This document shows positions 17,420 to 27,298 of a stretch of 64,000 nucleotides of DNA, piece after piece. Within the stretch, counting starts at the first letter, position 1; every line of letters starts with the position of its first letter. The DNA is from Opitutia bacterium ISCC 52 (GTDB taxonomy: Bacteria > Verrucomicrobiota > Verrucomicrobiia > Opitutales > UBA2995). Below the pieces are notes generated by a model. The model made no database searches. It was given only the letters and a program-made list of their open reading frames with translations, and was not told the DNA's origin. The stretch is from contig CP076040.1 in the NCBI GenBank assembly GCA_014529675.2, positions 2,499,894-2,563,893 on the forward strand, written 5' to 3'. The translations under genes and the position numbers were made by a program.

Positions 17420-18532
17420 TTATGCGTCTTCCGGATCAGGCTTGAGTTGAGGATCGGTATTGAGCTCGTTATTCAACGCCACTTTCGCTCCTTGCCTCAG
17501 TTTAAATGCACCCGTTGAAACCACAATGCTTCCAGGCTCGATGTCAGAAACGATGGAAACAAAATCCCCTCTCGCTTCACCCACCTGAACAAAGGTCTGG
17601 TCTACGATCATTGCTCCATCTTTTTCGTTTATCACAAAGACCGAATTACCATAGGACGCGTAAAGAATACTGGTAGCGGGCACGATCTTCTTAAGTTGGG
17701 TATCAGGTAATATGACCGACACCGTGGCAAACATCCCAGGTAATAACTTTTCGTCCGTATTATCCAAGGTAGCTTGCAGACTAATCGTCCTCGTCTCGGC
17801 ACTCACACTCGGATCAACGGCGGTTAGCTTTCCAGTAAATACCTCTTCTGGATAAGCATCCACTCGGAGCTCAACCGTCAGCCCCTCCTTCACTTTTGAA
17901 ATCGATTGTTGAGGAAGCGAAAAATTAACAAAAATAGGATCAAGCGATTGCAGAGATACAATGGGGTTTCCATTGTTTAGGAATTGCCCAAGATCAACTT
18001 GCCGAATTCCAAGCCGACCGTCAAAAGGAGCCAGTATTTTCTTTTTCTCTATGATAGCTTGGAGATTTTCAACTTGGGCAGCTGCAGCCAGTTGTGCGGC
18101 ATCCGCGGCATCAAACTCTGCCTCAGGCACCGTTCTGCTTTTAAATAACTTCCGCGCCCGCACAAGGTTTGTTTCTGCGAGCTTTGCTTCGGCTTTAGCA
18201 GCTGCCAACTGAGCTTCTTCTGTCGATGTATCCAGTTCGACAAGCAATTGGCCCTGGGTAACCACCTCGCCTGATTCAAAATGTAGTGTCGAAATCTTTC
18301 CCGCAGCCTCAGTCGTAACAGTCACACCTTGAACGGCGGCAAGCGATCCAACTGCATCCAATGTTTGCACCCAACGACTCTCCGTTACAGGTGCACTCGT
18401 CACAAACTCTGGGGGGAGCTGAAAATCAGCACCCGCTTCGCCCATAGCTTTGAACTGAGAAGACTTAATGGCTACGAGACTGCCAATGATCACAATCAGG
18501 ACAATGAGGGTAACGAGGATCTTCTTAAACAT
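17420..18532 (-). CDS. RND efflux periplasmic adaptor (HlyD/AcrA type)
   Basis: 370 residues, first gene of the minus-strand operon. An N-terminal membrane anchor (ILVTLIVLIVIIGSLVAI) is followed by the lipoyl part (GSLAAVQGVTVTTEAAGKI), an alpha hairpin rich in Ala/Glu/Lys (about residues 105-145), the second lipoyl half (KILAPFDGRLGIRQVDLGQF), a beta-barrel, and the membrane-proximal domain (LLPGMFATVSVILP). It bridges pump and outer channel in the periplasm. The gene order adaptor-pump-channel differs from the channel-adaptor-pump order at 2.2-7.9 kb, so the two operons are not a recent duplication. Confidence 0.93.
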   Translation of the reverse strand: MFKKILVTLIVLIVIIGSLVAIKSSQFKAMGEAGADFQLPPEFVTSAPVTESRWVQTLDAVGSLAAVQGVTVTTEAAGKISTLHFESGEVVTQGQLLVELDTSTEEAQLAAAKAEAKLAETNLVRARKLFKSRTVPEAEFDAADAAQLAAAAQVENLQAIIEKKKILAPFDGRLGIRQVDLGQFLNNGNPIVSLQSLDPIFVNFSLPQQSISKVKEGLTVELRVDAYPEEVFTGKLTAVDPSVSAETRTISLQATLDNTDEKLLPGMFATVSVILPDTQLKKIVPATSILYASYGNSVFVINEKDGAMIVDQTFVQVGEARGDFVSIVSDIEPGSIVVSTGAFKLRQGAKVALNNELNTDPQLKPDPEDA

Positions 18533-18814
18533 TTCCAGTATAAAACGGTTCTAAACGTATCCGATGCCCCAAGTGATTACAGAGTAACAACTGGGTTTAT
18601 GGTACAATGAGCAGGGATGATGGACCTTTTCACTACTCTGGCAATCCTCAGTAACATAAAATTACAGCAGCTGCACAAGCTATGGATCAATGGGGCATTA
18701 CCCTCACTGATCAGGTGTATCATCAGACAAAATACCTGATGGGCAGCTTTGGAAAGTACCTGAAATTGAGCTACCTTTTAAGAGGAGCATTGTAACCACC
18801 TAACCCCGGCAAAT
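18533..18814. other. divergent intergenic region with a stop-interrupted reading frame
   Basis: 282 bases between the adaptor gene (minus) and the next plus-strand gene. Promoters for both should lie here, but I cannot place them firmly. A plus-strand frame from ATG at 18607 reads 15 codons to a TAA at 18652, then continues open in the same frame (including ATG 18682, encoding MDQWGITLTDQVYH...) to a TAA near 18793. This could be a decayed small gene, or chance. A 7-base inverted repeat (atcaggt 18710-18716 / acctgat 18734-18740) lies inside it. Confidence 0.3.
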
Positions 18815-19837
18815 ATGAGATATCGAAACCTCTTTACTCTCCTTTCAACAATAGCAATCAGTCTAGTTATTGACTTTCAAGTGAAAGTGTTCTCCGCCGA
18901 AGAACAACCCAGCCTGTATTACGGTGCGAATGTGCTTGTTGCTTATGAAGGCGACTCATTTCCCTTAGCTGATCTTCAAAACAAAAGATACCTCATTTTT
19001 GTTAACGGCAAAAAGAAGACCTTGCCCCAAACATCCATCATTCAGGTTCAAGGAAGCCTGAAGTTTAGCACCCAGTTCATAACCATCGAAAACTCGGCTT
19101 ACACGACCGAGAACCGATACTACCAAAGGCTTTCTGATGAATATAACGAACTGCAAAGCCTGCAGATGTCTTCTTCGAATCTAAGCATAGACAACACCGA
19201 AACTCTATTTGACTACGAGGATCGACTGATGGAGCTCGATATGGAAATGGCAGATGCATTGGCATTTCCCGACACGGTTCGAGTAAACCTGACCTTCACA
19301 CCGAACTGGATTCACGAAAATGCATATCTCTTCGGGTTAGTTCATTTCTCAAACCAAGAAAATAATGAAGTCAAAAAAGGGATCAAAGGCCGAATGGTTG
19401 AATTAAATGATCTGATTCCCGATGACACTCAAACCGTAAACTTTGATATCCGAGGAATGCCTGAGGGGTTTGAACTGAGTAAAGTCTCCTATCATTTCTA
19501 TTCCAAAGGCGAAGAAATCCCCAATAATCTGTCCGAAAAACGCCGATTGTTGAATGAAGAAGAGACCTACCAGTTTTTCATGCTTCAATACATGGCTGCT
19601 AATGAGGGCAGAACACGGGGCCCAAGCCTCTACGAACCCTTGGACAAAGCATCTATTTCAAAGTACCTGAAAGAAGAGCAAATTAACCAGGTCATTTTGA
19701 CCGTCCTCATTGATGAGGTGGGTAATGCAAAGGATGTCATTATAAAATCAGGATTGACTGAAGTTCAAAAGGAAATCTGTGAACTCGCTCGGCAAGTCCA
19801 GTTTTTCCCCACGCTAAAGAATGGCGAACCGATTTAG
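18815..19837 (+). CDS. secreted protein with TonB-C-like end, function unknown
   Basis: 340 residues, no firm family for most of the length. The N-terminus is a signal peptide (LFTLLSTIAISLVIDF...VFSAEE). The central part is acidic, with many polar residues. The last 60 residues (INQVILTVLIDEVGNAKDVIIKSG, then ARQVQFFPTLKNGEPI) resemble the C-terminal beta-strand module of TonB-type energy transducers, which also occurs in free-standing periplasmic proteins. The end is abrupt, at the position where the TonB domain normally continues for about 15 residues, so the module may be shortened. It is followed by typA, 137 bases downstream, with no clear functional link. Confidence 0.65.
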   Translation: MRYRNLFTLLSTIAISLVIDFQVKVFSAEEQPSLYYGANVLVAYEGDSFPLADLQNKRYLIFVNGKKKTLPQTSIIQVQGSLKFSTQFITIENSAYTTENRYYQRLSDEYNELQSLQMSSSNLSIDNTETLFDYEDRLMELDMEMADALAFPDTVRVNLTFTPNWIHENAYLFGLVHFSNQENNEVKKGIKGRMVELNDLIPDDTQTVNFDIRGMPEGFELSKVSYHFYSKGEEIPNNLSEKRRLLNEEETYQFFMLQYMAANEGRTRGPSLYEPLDKASISKYLKEEQINQVILTVLIDEVGNAKDVIIKSGLTEVQKEICELARQVQFFPTLKNGEPI

Positions 19838-19974
19838 CAGAAAATCAATATCCGCTTGTCACAGATCATTTTATGATCGCTCTTCAGGGGCTTAGGGAGG
19901 CCCATTCGGCCTATGTTTTTTAGCTGGCCATCCGGTGCGGCGGTGTCAACTTGTGCGGCTTCACAATTTTCATC

Positions 19975-21798
19975 ATGGAATCCAGCACCATCAGAAACAT
20001 CGCAATCATTGCGCACGTTGATCACGGTAAGACCACCCTAGTGGACAAGCTCTTACAGCAAAGCGGCACCTTTCGCGAAAACCAGGCCGTTGAAGAACGG
20101 GTCATGGATTCCATGGATCTGGAGCGCGAAAAAGGTATCACCATCAAGGCCAAGAACACGGCCGTTATCTGGAATGGTACTACCATCAACATCGTTGATA
20201 CACCGGGTCACGCCGATTTCGGCGCTGAAGTGGAACGAGTCATGAAAATGGTCGATGGTGTGCTCTTATTAGTGGATGCGGCTGAAGGTCCACAGGCTCA
20301 GACCCGCTGGGTACTCAAGAAAGCACTCGGACATGGTCTAAAACCAATCGTAGTCGTAAACAAAGTCGACCGCGACACTGCCCAACCTGAGGTCATTCAC
20401 GACAAGGTGTTGGAGCTGTTCCTGGATCTGGAAGCCAACGAAGAACAATTTAACGCCCCTTTCCTTTACGGAAGTGCCAAGGACGGTTGGGCGGACAAGG
20501 ACCTTGATGGTCCCAGAGCCAACATGGACGCCCTCTTTGAAACGGTGGTTGAAAACATTCCAGCTCCTGTAGTCGAAGATGCCCCTTTCCGCATGCTCGT
20601 CAGTAACATCGATTGGAATGATTTTGTTGGACGTGTTGCAGTGGGTAGAATCCTAAGCGGATCCATCAAACAAGGCGAAACCGTGCATGCTCTTAGAAAA
20701 GACGGCTCCAAGCAGCGCGTAAAAATCACCAAGCTTTTTACTTATAGTGGAGTGAAGACCTCGGATTCGGCTGAAGGAATTGCTGGCGACATCATTGGAT
20801 TGGCAGGTTTTGAGGACATCGATATCGGAGACACTTTAGCAGCGACTCCTGATGCGGAAACCCTTCCATTCGTTGAGATTGATCCCGCAACCATTCAGAT
20901 GGAGTTTGCTGTGAACGACGGACCGTTGGCTGGCCGCGATGGGAAAAAAGTAACTTCCCGACAAATCCGCGAACGCCTCATCCGCGAAACCCAATCAAAC
21001 ATATCAATAAGCCTGGAAGACACGGACAAATCCACAACTTTCAAGGTGAACGCACGTGGTGCCATGCAGATTGCGGTCTTGGTAGAAACGATGCGCCGTG
21101 AAGGATTTGAGCTTCTTGTTTCCCGCCCGAACGTACTCTATAAAGAGATCGATGGCCAAAACTGTGAACCTTTCGAACGCGTTTGGGTGGAAGCACCGTC
21201 CGATATGCTCGGAGGCGTTATGGAAGCGTTGAGCAACCGGAAAGCAACCATCACCAACCTGGAACACCATCACACGGGTGTAACCGTGGAAGCAGAAATT
21301 TCCACGCGCGGCCTGATCGGCTTTGAAAGTGAGTTGGTAAACCTGACTAGCGGGCACGGGGTGATGAGTCACCTGTTCCACGAGTATCGTCCATTTGCCG
21401 GTGAAATCACTACACGTCTCACGGGCACTCTTGTCTCCATGGACCAAGGGAAAGCAGCTACCTATGCGTTGGAAGCCTTACAAACTCGAGGTAAACTTTT
21501 TGTAGGACCTGGAGATGAAGTATATGGAGGCCAAGTCGTGGGGGAGAATCCACGAAATCATAGCTTGCCAGTCAACCCTACCAAGGAAAAGCAATTGGAT
21601 AACATGCGTTCGAGCGGCAAGGACAACACCGTAGCTCTCACACCTCCCATCCAATTCAGCCTAGAAAGAGCCATCGAATACATCGAACAGGATGAGCTAG
21701 TAGAAGCGACCCCGAAGCACCTAAGGCTCAGGAAACGGATTCTCGATGCAGGTCAACGTCGCAAAGAAGAAAAGAAGCGTGCGGTGGCAACTACCTAG
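19975..21798 (+). CDS. typA: translational GTPase TypA/BipA
   Basis: 607 residues from the ATG at 19975. A TTG at 19951 is in frame, but the family starts just before [20 protein letters not shown], so I prefer the ATG. G-domain motifs are visible: AHVDHGKTT (P-loop), DTPGHADFG (G3) and NKVD (G4). Domain II and the EF-G-like domains III/V follow, ending in the BipA-specific C-terminal domain ([36 protein letters not shown]). TypA binds the ribosome and supports growth under cold or stress and 50S assembly. It is monocistronic, with 85 bases before fabV. Confidence 0.97.
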   Translation: MESSTIRNIAIIAHVDHGKTTLVDKLLQQSGTFRENQAVEERVMDSMDLEREKGITIKAKNTAVIWNGTTINIVDTPGHADFGAEVERVMKMVDGVLLLVDAAEGPQAQTRWVLKKALGHGLKPIVVVNKVDRDTAQPEVIHDKVLELFLDLEANEEQFNAPFLYGSAKDGWADKDLDGPRANMDALFETVVENIPAPVVEDAPFRMLVSNIDWNDFVGRVAVGRILSGSIKQGETVHALRKDGSKQRVKITKLFTYSGVKTSDSAEGIAGDIIGLAGFEDIDIGDTLAATPDAETLPFVEIDPATIQMEFAVNDGPLAGRDGKKVTSRQIRERLIRETQSNISISLEDTDKSTTFKVNARGAMQIAVLVETMRREGFELLVSRPNVLYKEIDGQNCEPFERVWVEAPSDMLGGVMEALSNRKATITNLEHHHTGVTVEAEISTRGLIGFESELVNLTSGHGVMSHLFHEYRPFAGEITTRLTGTLVSMDQGKAATYALEALQTRGKLFVGPGDEVYGGQVVGENPRNHSLPVNPTKEKQLDNMRSSGKDNTVALTPPIQFSLERAIEYIEQDELVEATPKHLRLRKRILDAGQRRKEEKKRAVATT

Positions 21799-21883
21799 AC
21801 AAAGCTAGGCCTATTCAAATTATCGCCTTGAAAGAGGCAGAGTGAGATTTCAGCCTTGGCGCCTTTAACCCGACTCCCAGCCC

Positions 21884-23068
21884 ATGATCATTAAACCCAA
21901 AGTTCGCGGATTTATTTGTATTACAGCTCATCCTGAAGGATGTGCAGCCAACGTTCAGGAACAAATCGATTACGTTCAGTCACAAGGCACTTTTGAAGGT
22001 GGCCCAAAGAAAGTCTTAGTCATCGGCTCGTCGACAGGTTATGGCCTCTCTGCACGGATCGCAGCAGCTTTTGGGAGTAATGCATCGACCGTCGGAGTAT
22101 TCTTCGAGCGTCCCTCCACTAATGGCCGAACGGCATCAGCTGGTTGGTACAACTCTGTTTCTTTCGAAGAAAAAGCCAAAGCAGCTGGCCTCTATGCGAA
22201 GAGCGTGAACGGCGATGCATTTTCAGACTCAATAAAAGACGAAGTCATTGAAATTTTGAAAAATGATGTGGGTCCGGTCGACCTAGTCGTCTATAGCTTG
22301 GCAGCCCCAAGACGCGAACACCCCAAAACGGGAGCGATTCATAAGAGCACTTTGAAGCCTCTAGGTGAGGCATTCGTTGGCCCCACCCTGGATACAGACA
22401 AAGACATTATCAAAGAAGTGACTCTCGATCCCGCAACCGATCAGGATATTGCAGACACCGTAGCAGTCATGGGTGGCGAAGACTGGGAAATGTGGATGAA
22501 TGCCCTGGAAGAAAACAACCTTTTGGCAGATGGCTGCCGGAGTGTCGCATTCTCTTACATTGGACCCAAAGTAACCTGGCCCATTTATTGGAACGGAACC
22601 ATTGGTCAGGCAAAAACTGACCTTGATGCCACCGCCAAACGCATCGACGCCATGCTTAAAGTCAAAAGAGGCTCAGCATTCGTAAGCGTGAATAAGGCGG
22701 TCGTTACTCAAGCCAGTTCCGCCATTCCAGTAGTTCCACTTTATATCTCGATTCTTTTCAAGGTGATGAAAGAAAAGGGACTCCACGAAGGCTGCATCGA
22801 GCAGCTTTATCGTTTGTATGCTTCTCAAATGTATAATGACAACGCCATTGATTTCGATGAAGAGGGTCGCGCCAGGATCGACGATTGGGAAATGAAGCCC
22901 GAGATCCAGGAAGCCGTTGCCGAATTATGGGACCAAGCAACCAACGAGAACTTCCAAGAAATTTCTGACTACGCTGGTTACAAATCCGAGTTTTTGAAGC
23001 TCTTTGGCTTTGGATACGACTCCGTTGATTACGAAGCGGAAACCGAGCCAGAAAGAGACTTCAGCTAA
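21884..23068 (+). CDS. fabV: enoyl-[acyl-carrier-protein] reductase FabV
   Basis: 394 residues, the usual length. FabV catalyses the last, NADH-dependent reduction of each fatty-acid elongation cycle and is naturally insensitive to triclosan. Family motifs: an N-terminal [20 protein letters not shown], the nucleotide-binding [21 protein letters not shown], and [16 protein letters not shown]. The catalytic Tyr-x8-Lys region lies around [19 protein letters not shown]. No other enoyl reductase is in the window. It lies between typA and the convergent Fe-S protein gene, probably as its own unit. Confidence 0.97.
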   Translation: MIIKPKVRGFICITAHPEGCAANVQEQIDYVQSQGTFEGGPKKVLVIGSSTGYGLSARIAAAFGSNASTVGVFFERPSTNGRTASAGWYNSVSFEEKAKAAGLYAKSVNGDAFSDSIKDEVIEILKNDVGPVDLVVYSLAAPRREHPKTGAIHKSTLKPLGEAFVGPTLDTDKDIIKEVTLDPATDQDIADTVAVMGGEDWEMWMNALEENNLLADGCRSVAFSYIGPKVTWPIYWNGTIGQAKTDLDATAKRIDAMLKVKRGSAFVSVNKAVVTQASSAIPVVPLYISILFKVMKEKGLHEGCIEQLYRLYASQMYNDNAIDFDEEGRARIDDWEMKPEIQEAVAELWDQATNENFQEISDYAGYKSEFLKLFGFGYDSVDYEAETEPERDFS

Positions 23069-23081
23069 TTTGCTGGCTGAC

Positions 23082-23399
23082 TTAGTTAAAGGAGCGACCG
23101 CAACCGCAGGTCGTCTTGGCATTGGGATTTTTTATTTCGAATCCCTTGCCGTTTAAGCCATCATCAAAGTCGACGATAGATCCATCCAAATAGGCAAGAC
23201 TGGTCGCGTCCATCAGGAAAGAGACACCATAACTCTCCAAGACATTGTCCCCGTCTTTCTCCATATCGAAGCTCATTCCATATTCTAATCCAGAGCATCC
23301 ACCGGCTTCGACAAATATGCGCAAGCGCTTGGACTCATCAGCCTTTTCTTTCTGGAGTGATTCAATTTTTCGAGCAGCAGATTCAGTCAGTGAAATCAT
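23082..23399 (-). CDS. erpA: iron-sulfur cluster insertion protein, HesB/IscA/ErpA family
   Basis: About 105 residues from the internal ATG at 23399 (MISLTESAARKIE), where the family normally begins; the open frame extends 14 codons further upstream. The three conserved cysteines that carry the cluster are present: one in EAGGCSGLEYGM and two in the C-terminal CGCGRSF. A-type carriers receive Fe-S clusters and deliver them to apoproteins. Its end is close to and convergent with fabV. The symbol erpA is the best guess within a family whose members (iscA, sufA, erpA) are hard to tell apart. Confidence 0.9.
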   Translation of the reverse strand: MISLTESAARKIESLQKEKADESKRLRIFVEAGGCSGLEYGMSFDMEKDGDNVLESYGVSFLMDATSLAYLDGSIVDFDDGLNGKGFEIKNPNAKTTCGCGRSFN

Positions 23400-23535
23400 G
23401 GCGAATACAGATGTTGAGGAGGCCACTATTGTCAACCCCATCTGCCCTTTCTGGTTAACACAGCATATTTCATGCTAGTTTTACAATTGATCGCTTGAAA
23501 GTTGCGAATAAATAGCCTCTAGTTGTTTCATCGTA

Positions 23536-24546
23536 ATGCAGCTAAACGAAATTTCAGACCAGCTTAAGATCGACCTTGTGCGTAAAATCGCAGAAGGCGG
23601 CATGGGAATTGTTCATGAAGCAGTGCAAAATGGCGCAGGAGGTTTTGAAAAATCCATCGCGGTGAAACTCATTCGTGAAGAATACTCCCAGGTTAGGGAT
23701 TTTCGGAGCAATTTTTTTGGAGAAGCTCAACTCGTAGCCGATTTAATCCACACCAATATTGTGCAGACTTATCATCTCGGTGAGGTCAATGGACAGTACT
23801 TTATCACCATGGAGCTGGTGCGTGGCATCAATCTCAGCGAGTTCATTAACATACACCGCGGCCTCCGAAAGAAAATCCCGGTTGATTTAGCCGTTTTTAT
23901 CGCCAGTCGTCTTGCCAGAGGCGCTTCCTACGCTCATCGCAAGCGGGATCGCCGAGGTCGAGAACTCGGCATCGTACACAGAGATATCAATCCAAGAAAT
24001 GTCATGCTCGCCTGCGAAGGTGACGTGAAGCTCACCGACTTCGGCATAGCGAAAGCACGCAACCTGATGTATAATCAAGAAGGCAGAATCATCGCAGGTC
24101 GTTATGAGTATATTTCCCCTGAGCAGGCGCGCAAAGAAGTGACCGATGCGCGGGCCGACCTGTTCTCAATCGGAGTCGTCCTGGCAGAAATGCTGGAAGG
24201 TTATAATCGATTTCTTGGAATCGATGATGACGCATCGATAGAAAACATTCTGGAAATGGAGATTCCCAACTACGAAGAACAACGAGAGGGGATCGACTCA
24301 CACCTGAATAACATTTTGCAAAAGCTTCTCACAAGAGATCGTGACCAACGATACCAGGAAGCAGTAGAAGTGCTAACCGACCTCGAATTCTACATGTACG
24401 GTGAGGGATACGGTCCTACGAATGAGAAACTATCCCTTTACCTGGGACACATCTTTAATGAAGCGGGATTCTTCGAAAAGGATCCTACCCTGGAATATTT
24501 CTTTTCGCCCTTAGACCAAGAACCCACCCAACCTACAAAATTCTAG
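23536..24546 (+). CDS. soluble Hanks-type serine/threonine protein kinase
   Basis: 336 residues: a kinase domain (about 14-285) plus a short tail, no membrane helix and no sensor domain. Present: the glycine-rich loop (AEGGMGIVHEA), ATP lysine Lys44 in IAVKLIREE, helix-C Glu63, DFG (168-170), and a YISPEQ activation-end motif. The catalytic loop reads HRDINPRN (148-155): Asp150 and Asn155 are kept, but the usual Lys two residues after the Asp is Asn152. Similar replacements (HRDxSPxN) occur in some myxobacterial kinases that may still be active. The gene ends 13 bases before rpoN, so the two are probably co-transcribed. Targets unknown. Confidence 0.9.
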   Translation: MQLNEISDQLKIDLVRKIAEGGMGIVHEAVQNGAGGFEKSIAVKLIREEYSQVRDFRSNFFGEAQLVADLIHTNIVQTYHLGEVNGQYFITMELVRGINLSEFINIHRGLRKKIPVDLAVFIASRLARGASYAHRKRDRRGRELGIVHRDINPRNVMLACEGDVKLTDFGIAKARNLMYNQEGRIIAGRYEYISPEQARKEVTDARADLFSIGVVLAEMLEGYNRFLGIDDDASIENILEMEIPNYEEQREGIDSHLNNILQKLLTRDRDQRYQEAVEVLTDLEFYMYGEGYGPTNEKLSLYLGHIFNEAGFFEKDPTLEYFFSPLDQEPTQPTKF

Positions 24547-24559
24547 AACAAACTAAGCG

Positions 24560-26005
24560 GTGCCCTCACAAGGTTTCCAACAACTACAAAAGCAGACCCA
24601 ATCCCTGGTTCTGGCGCCTCAGCTTCGCCAATCCCTGAAGATATTGCAGGCGCCCACAATGGAGCTTCGCAATGAAATTCTCGGTGAACTGCAAAGCAAC
24701 CCAGCGCTCGAAGAATTACCAATTGAAGGCGCGAGCCTTGAATCTACCCTGGAAAGCGGAGCTGAAGATAATACTCCGGACCAATCCGATGAAATGGATT
24801 TCGATAAGGACTTCGAAATCCTAAGCAAACTGGATGAAGACTGGAGGGACCACTTCGCTCAGGAAAGCTCGGCAAGCACTTATACCTCCCAGGATGCAGA
24901 ACGCAGACAACACTTCTTCGATAGCCTGGTAACCAGCACCAGCTTACAGGAGCATTTAATCCAACAGGCAGACTTGGTCGATCTTGATGGGAATCAAAAA
25001 GAGGCAATCAACTACCTGATTGGGAGCCTGGACGATCGTGGCTTTCTCACAACGTCCCTGTCGGACCTCTCCCTGCTTTGTCGTCAATCTCTCAAGACTA
25101 TACAACAAGCTCACACTATTCTCAAATCATTGGACCCTCCTGGCATTGGCGCAGTGGATCTGCAAGATTGCTTGCTCATTCAATTGCAAGCAAATGATCG
25201 AACGAAGAGTCTCGCATGGCGTATTGTTAAAGACCAATTCAAGCTATTATTGCGCCGACGGATTCCGGATATCTCCAAACGACTAAACGCAGACATAGAC
25301 GAGGTCCAAGAAGCGATCGAAGAAATATCTAAGCTGGATCCTTCTCCGGGAAGGAAATACGGAGAAGATACCAATCAAGTTATCACCCCCGATGTATATA
25401 TTGAAAAAGATGAAGGCAATTGGGTCATTCATCTTAACAACGAATACATCCCCCGTCTTCGAATCAGCAATGTTTACAAGGAGATTATTGCACGAGGAAA
25501 ACTAAGCAAACAGGAGAAAGAATATATTCAGGAAAAAATGCGCTCTGGGAAATTCCTGATAAGCTCCATCGAACAGCGCCAGCAAACGATCGAAAAAATA
25601 AGTCGATCGATCCTCGATTTCCAAATCGATTTTTTTGAAGAAGGCTTATCAAAACTGCGCCCACTGACAATGACTCAAGTAGCACACGAAGTGGGCGTAC
25701 ATGAAACGACGGTAAGTCGTGCCATTGCAGGCAAGTATGTTAAAACCCCACACGGGCTATTTGCTCTGAAGTACTTTTTCACTCCTGGTTACAATTCATC
25801 TGGAGGAGAGTCACTGTCGAACACCACAATCAAGGATATGATTGCAAATATCATTGAGAGCGAGAATCCAGCGAAGCCCTTGAGCGACCAAGCAGTAGTC
25901 AACTTGCTGGCAGAAAAAGATATTAAAATTGCACGTAGAACCGTGGCTAAATACCGGGAAGAATTAGGCATCCTCCCCACAAACCTGAGACGACGGTATA
26001 ACTAG
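24560..26005 (+). CDS. rpoN: RNA polymerase sigma-54 factor
   Basis: 481 residues, with a GTG start at 24560. Region I is Gln/Leu-rich (QTQSLVLAPQLRQSLKILQAP) and contacts enhancer-binding activators. An acidic region II, a core-binding part, and a DNA-binding half with the helix-turn-helix TMTQVAHEVGVHETTVSRAI follow. The RpoN box ARRTVAKYREELGI at the C-terminus reads the -24 promoter element. All regions are complete, so it is likely functional. It is immediately downstream of a Ser/Thr kinase gene. No sigma-54 activator (AAA+ enhancer-binding protein) is in the window. Confidence 0.97.
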   Translation: MPSQGFQQLQKQTQSLVLAPQLRQSLKILQAPTMELRNEILGELQSNPALEELPIEGASLESTLESGAEDNTPDQSDEMDFDKDFEILSKLDEDWRDHFAQESSASTYTSQDAERRQHFFDSLVTSTSLQEHLIQQADLVDLDGNQKEAINYLIGSLDDRGFLTTSLSDLSLLCRQSLKTIQQAHTILKSLDPPGIGAVDLQDCLLIQLQANDRTKSLAWRIVKDQFKLLLRRRIPDISKRLNADIDEVQEAIEEISKLDPSPGRKYGEDTNQVITPDVYIEKDEGNWVIHLNNEYIPRLRISNVYKEIIARGKLSKQEKEYIQEKMRSGKFLISSIEQRQQTIEKISRSILDFQIDFFEEGLSKLRPLTMTQVAHEVGVHETTVSRAIAGKYVKTPHGLFALKYFFTPGYNSSGGESLSNTTIKDMIANIIESENPAKPLSDQAVVNLLAEKDIKIARRTVAKYREELGILPTNLRRRYN

Positions 26006-26035
26006 AGCACCCCGCTCACATTACTACCGGTTGAA

Positions 26036-26530
26036 TTACCGGACCAGTACCTGTAATTGCTCCTGAACACCCATGACTACTTTCGCAGTAATATCTGTAA
26101 CAGGAACTGTAAACTCACGCTTACTTTTTACGTGTATATAAGTAGTAAGCTCGTTAGTCGATTTAGCGGGTAACCTGCGGAGAATTCTTTTGCGCTCCAG
26201 CATCAGACTCACGATCTGCTTGAGTGTCTCCGTTTCTTCACCGGCAACCGCATCCTCCACTTCGAAAAGGCTAAAAAACAATTCTTCCAATGTTCTTTGC
26301 TGATTGAGAGTCTCCTCCCGCTTATCGGGGCTAGCCTCATAAGTTCTCGTCCACCGACCAAGAATAGGGGTTTTCGCATCGATACTCTCAATGTCATTCT
26401 CATGCACATCTATACGCGCGACAGCTCCCTCTTCAGTTCGAACTAAAAAGCAATTAACTTCTTCTCCGTCCTGAAAGGGATTGCCAGAGAAGGCGGATTC
26501 TTTACCAAAGGGCTTAATTTCCCATTCCAT
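26036..26530 (-). CDS. conserved-looking hypothetical protein
   Basis: From the ATG at 26530 the product has 164 residues; an upstream in-frame start at 26590 would overlap the divergent phosphatase gene, so I prefer the internal ATG (MEWEIKPFGKESAFSGNPF). No known family recognised. The first 60 residues look like beta strands with many acidic residues and a CFLV strand. The middle is helical (about 90-130, with ETLKQIVSLMLERKRILRRL), and the end is a strand-rich Val/Thr segment. No signal peptide or membrane segment. It is divergent from the metallophosphoesterase gene with only 18 bases between starts, so they share a promoter region. Function unknown. Confidence 0.7.
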   Translation of the reverse strand: MEWEIKPFGKESAFSGNPFQDGEEVNCFLVRTEEGAVARIDVHENDIESIDAKTPILGRWTRTYEASPDKREETLNQQRTLEELFFSLFEVEDAVAGEETETLKQIVSLMLERKRILRRLPAKSTNELTTYIHVKSKREFTVPVTDITAKVVMGVQEQLQVLVR

Positions 26531-26548
26531 AGATAAGTAACATTCGTT

Positions 26549-27277
26549 GTGGAACCTGAATTGAAAAACAGATTGTTTCCCTTTCATCAAGAAAAGGGTT
26601 CAGAAAGTTTTCCGGTCAATGGCCGGTTAATTGTCATTGGTGACGTACACGGCTGTATTCGCGAGCTTGAAAAGCTCCTTAAGAAAATCCGACCCAAGAA
26701 AAAGGATCGGATCCTATTTTTGGGAGATCTGGTCAATCGTGGCCCAGATTCCAAAGCGGTCCTTCAACTCGCACGAGAGCTAAAAGCCGGTTCTCTATTA
26801 GGTAATCATGAATATCGCTTACTGCAATTCTACCACGATCTGGATTCATCACAACTAAGGGATTACGAAAAAGACACTCTTAAATCCTTGGAGGCAGAGG
26901 ACTGGAACTATATCTCAAACATGGTCATTTGGCAGGAATTGCCCGCCAAAGACATGGTGTTTGTTCATGGGGGCTTTCTTCCCGACATCCCATGGAGAAA
27001 ACAATCTGCCCAAGTAGTCACTCACATTCAGAAGATTGATAACAACGGCCAGCCCAGAAAGAGGAATGAAAGAACCCCTGGGAAGTTCTGGGCCCAATCC
27101 TGGAAGCAGAAACCGTTCGTCGTCTACGGCCATACGCCTCGAAAAAACGTATTCAAACGCCGCTACTCGCTAGGCATAGACACTGGCTGCGTATGGGGTG
27201 GAAAACTGACTGCATTGATCCTTCCTGAGAATGAAATCATTCAGGTGAATTCAGCAAAAAATCATATCAGGGGATAA
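26549..27277 (+). CDS. calcineurin-like metallophosphoesterase (ApaH/PrpE/PPP type)
   Basis: 242 residues, GTG start at 26549. The full PPP-type metal and phosphate motifs are visible: IGDVHGC (31-36), LGDLVNRGPDS, GNHEYR, VHGG and YGHTP. These coordinate a dinuclear metal centre. The spacing resembles ApaH-like diadenosine tetraphosphatases and bacterial protein phosphatases of the PrpA/PrpE kind, so it may act on phosphoproteins or on nucleotides. Its closeness to the Ser/Thr kinase and rpoN (about 2 kb upstream) leaves open a role in reversing protein phosphorylation (inference). It is followed by the isochorismatase-like gene after 21 bases. Confidence 0.88.
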   Translation: MEPELKNRLFPFHQEKGSESFPVNGRLIVIGDVHGCIRELEKLLKKIRPKKKDRILFLGDLVNRGPDSKAVLQLARELKAGSLLGNHEYRLLQFYHDLDSSQLRDYEKDTLKSLEAEDWNYISNMVIWQELPAKDMVFVHGGFLPDIPWRKQSAQVVTHIQKIDNNGQPRKRNERTPGKFWAQSWKQKPFVVYGHTPRKNVFKRRYSLGIDTGCVWGGKLTALILPENEIIQVNSAKNHIRG

Positions 27278-27298
27278 ACAAAGAACTTTCCAACTATC

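Noticed and set aside
23536-27277. Kinase, rpoN and metallophosphoesterase as one dedicated signalling operon
   Set aside because: The minus-strand hypothetical gene at 26036-26530 interrupts the run, so only the kinase-rpoN pair is adjacent; the phosphatase link stays speculative.
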